A stretch of 64,000 nt of DNA from Anniella stebbinsi. Its lineage: Eukaryota; Chordata; Lepidosauria; Squamata; Anniellidae. The stretch is from NCBI GenBank assembly GCA_029215795.1, contig JARDYH010000007.1:72346763-72410762 (forward strand), read 5' to 3'. Under the pieces are notes generated by a model, which saw nothing but the letters and a program-made list of their open reading frames with translations, searched no databases and was not told the DNA's origin. A program made the position numbers and the translations under genes. Shown here piece after piece: positions 21,809-30,800 of the stretch; the first letter of the stretch is position 1, and every line of letters starts with the position of its first letter.

Positions 21809-24800
21809 AACAAACAGGGCTTTGCAAATCAGCGCCATCCCTGCTCGAGAGAGAGAGAGAGACCCTCCTGGTTCCTGTCTTGCCTGGTTTATTTATTTAT
21901 TTATTACATTTATACGCCGCCCAATAGCCGAAGCTGTCTGGGAGGTCCGCAAAAATTAAAACCATCAACAAAACAGTATAAAAACATGATATGATAATGC
22001 AATATCAAAACACAACCAGGGTTTTTTTTTAAAAAAAAAAAGCCACGCAGCAGTGCAGATTTAAAATACGAGTTTAAAATACAGATTTAAAACAGCGGAG
22101 TTAAAAGACTATGCTAATAAACTATTAAAACATTGTGAAAATAAGGTCTTCACCTGGTGTCGAAAGGAGTATAATGTAGGTGCCAGGCGAACCTCTCTAG
22201 GGAGCTCATTCCACAGCAGAGAAGGCCCTGGCGGGGCTAGTACTGCAAGATCAATGTGAAGGTGCCCTGATCTCGGGGACAGCTGCTTAAATAATACATT
22301 TAACATGAATTCAAATATATTTAAACTCTGCAAGCGGCATATGCCATCATAAGCACTCTCCCTTCTCTCTCACAGACAAATGACTACTTTTTGTTACACT
22401 ATCTGCATCATAAATCCACAATCAATTATTTGCATTTATTTAAAGTATTTTTATCCCGTTCCTCAGCCAAACAGGTTCCCAGAGCTGCTTACATATAATC
22501 ATTAAAATAACAAAGAGTCTCTGCCGGCAGGCTTAGAGTCTGAAAAAGAGAGCCAGCATGGTGTAGTGGCTAGAGTGTTGGGCTGGGAGTTGGAAGATCC
22601 GGGTTCTAGTCCCTACTCGGCTCTGGAAGCTCACTGGGTGACTTTGGGCCAGTCACCGACTCTCAGCCCAGCCTACCTCACAGGGTTGTTGTCGTCAGGA
22701 CGAAATGGAGAGGCAGAGGAGGGTTATGTATTATGTTCCTTGGAGGAAAAAAGGCGGGATATAAATGTAATAAGTAAATAAAAAGCCACAACACGCAAGG
22801 CAAGAGGAATGGGGTGGGGGGCTGGAATGGCAGCTGCTGATGACCAGCATGGTAGTACCTGACTGTGCATTGTGTGACGTATCTGGTAGAAATGACCAAT
22901 TCATATACTGCCACCTAGTTCCAAATTCCACGTAAAGTGATGGCAGAATTCTGGATTAGGCAACGCTGGACATGGCCGCTTCCCCACATGTTGCTTTAGC
23001 CCCAGCAGCTATTTATGTAGGAATTCTAAGCAAACAGCTGTGGAGGGAATCTGTTGTGTGTTCTCTGCATCATAAGAACATCAGGAGAGCCCTGATGGAT
23101 CAGACCGGGGGTCCATCTAGTCCAGCACTCTGTCCACGCAGTGGCCAACCAGCTGTCGGCCAGGGACCAACAAAGCAGGACACGGTGTGACAGCACCATC
23201 CCGCCCATGTTCCCCAGCAACTGGTGCATCTAGGCTTAGTGCCTCTGATCCTGGAGGGAGCACATCGCCATCAGGGCCTGTAGCCATGGATCGCCTTCTC
23301 CTCCAGGAATTTATCCACCCCCCTTTTGAAACCATCCAAATGAGTGGCCATCGCCACACCTTGCGGTAGCAAATTCCGTAATTTTGATTGGTTTGTGTGG
23401 AAGAGTGAATAATGATTTTTCCCCCTTCCCTTCTAGTCCTAAGTAACTTTTTTTTACTTTCCATCTTTCCCCGTTTACAGCTTCTCCCTCAACGCCGGCT
23501 CCCCAGAAGATGCTCCCTTCCAAAAAGCCTCCTCAAACGACGTCTCCGGAGGCAGCAGCCAACGGGTCTTTCCAGCACCTCCTGCAGGGCGCCGTGTTCG
23601 TGTTGAGCGGCTTCCAGAACCCCTTCCGCTCTGAGCTGCGGGACAAGGCCCTAGAGATGGGGGGCAAGTACCGGCCAGACTGGACCCCGGACAGCACTCA
23701 CCTCATGTAGGTTGTCCTGCCGACCGCTGGACCTTCCCGCCCCGTCTAAAGCTGCGCACCTTTTAATCCTCAGCCGTCAATTTCAAAGCCTGCGTCGTCC
23801 CAAAGGCTCCAACCCGACAGGTCAAGACATCCGTTCGCATCTTGTTAACGTCCTGTTTTCTCAAATATCGTGACGAGTCCTGAAGCATTGGTGCCAAAAG
23901 CAAATGTTTTAAAATTCGACGCCCTCCCCAACCCCTCCCCACCAAAATGTATCCAGTTTTGGGAAACTCAGGTGGCAGGAGGGAGTTCCTAGTTGCCAAG
24001 ACGCCACAGAAAACCAGGACTGTGAGCTCATTTGCGATTCCAGTTAATTGGCCCGATCCTGTGCATGTCTACACTAGAGTAAACTCAACTGATTTCAATG
24101 GGACTTAATCCCAGGCAAGTCTGCTCAGCATTGTAACCTTCACCATGCTGCCTTTGCCGCTCCCTGCCATGCACCTGAATTATTACTACTTTTTTTTAAT
24201 TTGCAAACAAAATGGCACTCCATAGCAGCTACGGGGCGCTAACAGGGTCAAATTTAGCTTGGTTGCAAGCGAAGGTTGTCCATTTTAGCACTCCCGAGAT
24301 CCATTTTTAATATAACTTCTTGAAAATAAAAGACCTAGGGCAGTCCATAAATGGGTGGGGAATTGGGAGACGCAAATGCCCCCCCCTCCCGACCCCTTGC
24401 TTTAAGATGATGGATTTGATCGCCGTGATCTCTGTCAGCTCTTCTGCTTTCGACGCAGGCTTCCTGGCACTTGTGTGATGTTCCATACATCACGCTCTTC
24501 CCTCTCTCTTCCTAGCTGTGCCTTTGCCAACACACCCAAGTACAGCCAGGTGAAAGGGCTCGGGGGCATTATTGTGCGCAAGGAGTGGATCCTGGACTGT
24601 TACCGTACTCGGAGGCACCTGCCCTGCAAGCGGTGAGTGGAGTAAGAGTAGACCTCAAAACACTCCTCCTCCGTCTGGGGCCCTTGTTCTCATTGTTTTG
24701 GGATAGGAGGTCTGGCTTTAGCTGCGTCTGGGGTTACAGCTGGTGAGTTTTCTTTCCCAGTTACCTGATGGTCAGCCCAGAATCCTCCAGCAGCGAGCAG

Positions 24801-27800
24801 GAGGAGGAGAGTGACGAAGAGACCTCCAGCCGGCACCGCAAGCCTCATCAACAGGTAATGCAGGACTTCAGTTCATCGGGGTACCTTGCTTCGTTTTGAG
24901 GGGAGTTGCTATTGTTCTGCTGGCACCCTTAGATCCGGATGGGTACCCTGTGCTTGCTAAGTAGTTCTCCAAGCTTCGGTTGGACTACTTCCTTATAAAC
25001 CCTTTTTAAATGACTAACAAGGCCACTGTGATTAATGGGGCAGAGCATTTAAAATAGGTGTGTGCCGTGTGTTTTAATTGTTTGAGCGTGTTAGTGTGAT
25101 TTTATGGTTGCCGTATTGGCACCGGTTTCGTTAATACTGTAAACCTGTCTCTGTTCTTTCTGGAGGTAGGGCAGGGGATAAGAATTCTAAATAAATGGAG
25201 ATATTTAATTGTTACCATACGTATTTAGAAAAACTGTAATTTGCAGATGCCATCTCAGAAGAGGCATTCTTACCTGAGTTTAAAAAAGAAATGCCTCTTC
25301 TAAGACCACATCTACCGCGACAAATACATCTAAAAATAAAGGAAATATCTTTTCCCTCCCCCATCCAAATAAGTGCATCGGTCCAGCCTTCCCTGGTTCC
25401 CTCTGGTTGACTTGGACCACAACTCCCATCATCCCCAGCCAATATGACCATGGGTGTTGCAGCCCAAGACATCTGGAGAGCACTGGGTTTGGGTAGGCTT
25501 GTACTAGTCACATGCAGGTTAAATTGATTAACCGATCGAGTGATTTAACATGAGTTTGATGCCGCTGGATGTTTTTTTAAAAATTGTGTGACAGTCCTTT
25601 TAAAAAGAAATCCTGCTTTAGTGGGTGCCAAATTCTAAACCGAGGGAAAAGCTGGATTTTGCGATTTGTATCACTTATGCAAACTGTCAATAGAAGTTGA
25701 CAATAGAAGTTATTCGATAGAAGTTACTAGGCTGTTGGTGATTGAGGGACGGGGCAATGTTGAGCAAGGAGCTGTGCAGGGCAGACGTACAGCCCCGCTC
25801 ACAGGGCCTTTGTTGAGTGCTTAAACTGTGCTGGTGTGTGAAATCTGCACGTCCCATCCTCACTTCTCCCAGATTTAGCCAAATCCTGAACGCCCCCGGT
25901 AGCCTTGTAAAATCTGCAGCTGAAGGGCTTGGTACAAAAGGCGAGCAGGCCCACTTTTCCCTGCCTGTCATCCAAGCAGTGTTTTTTATTTGATTTTACA
26001 GAGATCCAATCTGCCCAGCTCCAACCACAAGCCCAAGACTCCCGCCAGCCCCAAGGTAGCACAGACGGTGCCAAGGAGGGCTTCCTCTGAAGAGGAAGAG
26101 GAGGAGGCGGCGCCCACCACTTCTCGGAACAGCGGCATCCAAAACAACTCGCAGGCCCCGGCGGCTGACTCTGCAGCGTCCTGCAGCGACGATGAGGATG
26201 CCACGGGTAGGGCTAAGAGCCTCTGTCTCTGCATAAGAGCTGCCACGCTGGGTCAAACCGAAAGGCTCGGCGGGTCGAGCATTCCACTTCCAGCAGCATC
26301 CATCCCCTTGGGAGCTGGCGAATGGGGCATAGAGCGGATGTCCATCCCTCTCTGTTGGTCCTCGTCATCCGATCGTGGGGAAGTCTCGCTACCTCCGCTC
26401 GTGGCAGTCCTGCAATTTCCATAGCCAGTCACGACGGCTAGAGCCGCTCTCCCTGAATCTGTTGGATCTTTTTTTTTTTTTTTTTTAAATCTTTTTAAGC
26501 CGTGTAAGCAAATGGTTGTCGCCACATTTTAGGGGTAGTTAAGATTATGCATGGGGTGCAGAGGTCTCAGCCCTGCTGACGATCCATTTCGTTACCTGAC
26601 CGTTGAGTTCCAGGATTATTGGAAAAGGAGGAAAAGTAGGTCCCTCCCCATGCAGGTCACAATCCTGTAAAACTAGATAGATGTTCATAAATGTTACAAG
26701 CTTGCCTGATGTCCTGACCTTCCAATCCGAGGAAGAAATACACACACCCCGTTCCTCAAGGTATGGCCTCTGGGCCCCGTCAGGCCTTCCAAGCCTCTCC
26801 TTATTAAGCCATTGGGCCTCGGTTAAGAACATAAGAACCCTGCTGGATCAGACCGAGGGTCCATCTAGTCCAGCACTTTGTCCACACAGTGGCCAGCCAG
26901 CTGTTGGCCAGGGACCAACCAAGCAGGACATGGTGCAACAGCACCCTCCCACCCATGATCCCCAGCAAACTGGTGCAGGCAGGCTTACTGTCTCAGATCC
27001 TGGAGGCAGCGCATAACCATCAGGGCTAGTAGCCATTGATAGCCTTCTCCAGGAAATTGTCCAATCTCCTTTTAAAGCCATCCCAATTGGCGGCCATCAC
27101 TACATCTTGTGGTGGCGAATCCCATAATTTAACTATGCACCGTGGGAAGAAGTCCTTCCTTTCTCTGCCTTCACTCTCTCACCAGTCAGCCAGCCTCACG
27201 GGATGACCCCGTTGCGTTTTCATATTGAGGGAGATGAACTTCTCCCTATCCACATTCTCCACACCGTGCATCGTTCTGTACGTCCCTATCCCTTCCTGTT
27301 GCCATTTTCTCATGGACCTGCCAAGGTTTTGTAAGGTATCATTGAGTAACCTGGCAACGCCCATGGCCGTGCTGGCCGGGAATGATGGGAGTTGCAGTCC
27401 TAGGGAATTGGCTCCCTGGCATCTGCCCTGCAGGCGGAATGAACAGGTGATGGTTCTCGGGTTGTGGACCGGGAGTGGGCTAGCCCACCCATGCACCGTA
27501 GGAGCTTGTCCCTCACTAAGCGTTCCCTCTCCCTTTTCTCCCCCTGCAATCTCTCAGGCGTTCGAGACAACGGGGGCTCCGGCTCCGGCGACACCGACGA
27601 TGAGCTAAGGAGGTTGGTCAAGCGAAGGTCACGGTGCTTGGTCCTTCCATGAGTTACGGAGGGGGGAAAGTGTGGGGATTTTGTGTCTAAAGGGGCTTGA
27701 ATGGCAGCTGGATACTCATGCGGCCAGCAGATGAACAAGTATCGGGGGGTGGGGAGGGCTTGGTACCGATGGGAAGGGACAGGAAGCCGCTGCGTAAGGG

Positions 27801-30800
27801 AGAAACTTCCTCCCTTCACGTAGACCTTATAAGCTTTCCAGGCCTCCTGCAGAAGCTGCCAGCGTGCACTTCAATTTTGAGGACAAGAGGCTTGATGCCA
27901 ATTGTGGTGAAGGGAGAGCGGATCAAGCCCACTGCCCTAAATGACATTGTTTCTCTTCTTCCCCCCTGGCTTTAGAGTAGAAGAGGAGCACCGCAAAAAG
28001 CAACAAGGAGGGCGGAGGGCTGGCCCGGATCCGGACGACGATCCCTACGGCGGCTCCACGGATGAGAACACGGACATTGAGGAAAAGGGCGAGCCAGATC
28101 AGCCTATCCCAGAGCTGCCGGGTATGTCACAACTAATGGGATATGAGGAAGTGTGTTTTGGTCGAGGACTACAGGTTTTCACCAGTAGAGCAATCCACTC
28201 AACCTTTGCTTGATTAACCTGTGGAATGCACAAAAGAAGGAAATATCACCTTTGGGGTGGAATAAAAATCCAAAATATTTAATAGTTATATCCACATTGA
28301 AAAATGATTTGTTTCTTTAGAAAAGAGAGACAGAATTGTACATAAGCTCAACGTTTCGGGCCCTCAGGTCCTGATGAAGGACCTTATGGCCTGAAACGTT
28401 GAGCTTATATACAATTCTGTCTCTCTTTTCTAAAGAAACAAATCATTTTTCAATGTGGATATAACTATTAAATATTTTGGATTTTTATTCCACCCCAAAG
28501 GTGATATTTCCTTCTTTCGTGCATTCCGTTTTGGGGTGTTTTTTGCCCTTTTCCACTCTTCCTGATTAACCTGCGGGGCTGAATGTTAATCAGGACAGAG
28601 AGTTTCATGGCACGCTTGTTTAGCTTGTGAGGCTGTTTCGTTCCTGGATATTCTTGTAACTGGGAATAGAGAAGAAAATATTAAGTATGACCTTTTGCTT
28701 CTAATAGTGAGTGGTTACAACTTTTACTTTAATTGTAGTTTGCTTTTCTTGCAATATCCTTAAAAAGACACCTCTGTTGAGGCTTATTTAATGTGGTTTT
28801 ATTTAAAGTGTAGCTGAATCAGTTTGAACGTAGGTAATAAATTCTTTAATAATAATAATAATAATAATACAATTTAATAATAATAATAATATGTTTATTT
28901 CTTACTCGCCTCTCCCTCTGGACTGAATTAAGATTTATTTAGGGGTCCAAGGACTCAGGGAAAATGAGGTTTGGGGATGAGCTGTAGGTTGCATGATCGC
29001 CCTTCCTTGTTAGTAAAAATGTGGTCCACTTTGCGCTGGAACATAATGGCCAGCATCACAATCCTCTTACAGAATTAACGCTCGGAGATTCCAGATTCAA
29101 TTTCTGGGGCATGCACAGGGTATTGAGTCTTCATTGCGCTCTCTGCTAACCTAACCCTCTCGTTGCCAGATTTATTTGGGGGCAAACACTTCTTCCTTTA
29201 TGGCGAATTCCCTTCTCAGGAGCGACGCCTCTTGAACCGGTACATCACAGCTTTTAATGGGTGAGTTTTGTTAGTAATATCTTGCCCAGGTGGAATGCTG
29301 AGTTATATTGCACTGGGCCCGTTCAGACAACACGTTAAGCCATGGTTGGGCCTCTAACCCTTTTGCAGCAAGTGGTTAGTGAGTGTTGTTTAAGCCATGG
29401 TTAGGTAGCTACCATGGCTAGGAACGGTTCACACAACATGCTGAGCCATAATGTTTAGCTCAAAATGCTTACCCATCATGGTTTAGTGTGTTGTTTGAAC
29501 AGAGCCATTGTGTTATAATTGGGGGCTTATTGGGGCAGGAGAGTTTAAGGTGTGTATAGTAAATAAAGAAGAAAAGCCAAATTCTACACTCTAATTTTGC
29601 AACGTAAGAGGTTATGATTCCATCCTTACGCTTCTTTCGACATAGGAGGGGTCAGAAACTTTTCAGAGTCCTGATAATCCACCCGTTCAACCTGTTTTGA
29701 GTATGTTGCACTCTCTGTGTCAGGGGCAGCTTTAAAAAAAAAGTATGATTCAGACAACATGACATAACAGCACATCATAACATGCGGCCCACTACTTGCC
29801 TACACACAGGTCAAGCTGTTGAAAGACTTTCTTCGTTCACAAGAGGGTGCCCATGGGATAGTGTGTGTGTGTGTGTGTGTAATGAGCACAATCTTTAAAA
29901 ATGCCTCATTCGGACGATACAATAAGCAACTGGGCGGGGGGAATAATCGTCAGTTGTATTTATTATCATGTCGTCCGAATGCTACCATAGTCAACTCAGC
30001 GCTGATCCTAATCCACACCACAGTTGATTATTTAATACCATGTTGTGTGGGGAGTACCCCCTAGATGAACAACTGTAAAGTTGATTATTACCCCACCATT
30101 GACTATCGTGTTGTCCGAATTCAGCCTATGATGTTCATTGTTATTAGATTCTAATAAAAGACGAGTGTGCTAATTCCCTCTCTGCTGTTTCATAATGCTG
30201 TCTCTATTCTGGTCAAATATACGTTAAGATGTAGATCACTTCTGCTTTTTCTCCGGAAGATACAAGGGGGGGAAGCTGTCTGTAAAGAATGTGAATAAGG
30301 GAATGCTTCTCTTCTGCTTTGCAGAGAGGTGGAGGACTATATGAACGAGCGAGTGAATTACGTGATCACGGCTCAAGAGTGGGATGACACGTTTGAGGAG
30401 GTGAGCATACCCTGCCAGCCTCGTAGGGGACTGTATACCTCTGTGGTCTCAGGTGGGCCCCTGACGAAATTAATGGAGGCATCTGTGGAACAACCTTTTC
30501 CAGAACGAAACGTTAGCAGGGACAGATTTGCATAATGATAAATGTGAGCATTTAGAAAGCGCTGTCAGGTCCGTGACACTTGATCCCATCCTTACAACAG
30601 CCCATTAAGGTTAGGAGGGGACTGAGGATGAAAGGAACAGTGATACGCCGGAGGCAACGCAGTGAGCTAATTTATTGCTTGCTTGTAGCTTTTATATCTC
30701 ACCTCTCCCCTCCAGCCTATGCATAATTTCCCCTCCAAGCGGAGAATTAGCAGAGGGCCCTAGATCAACTAGTGAGGTTCATAGCTGAATGAGACATTTG

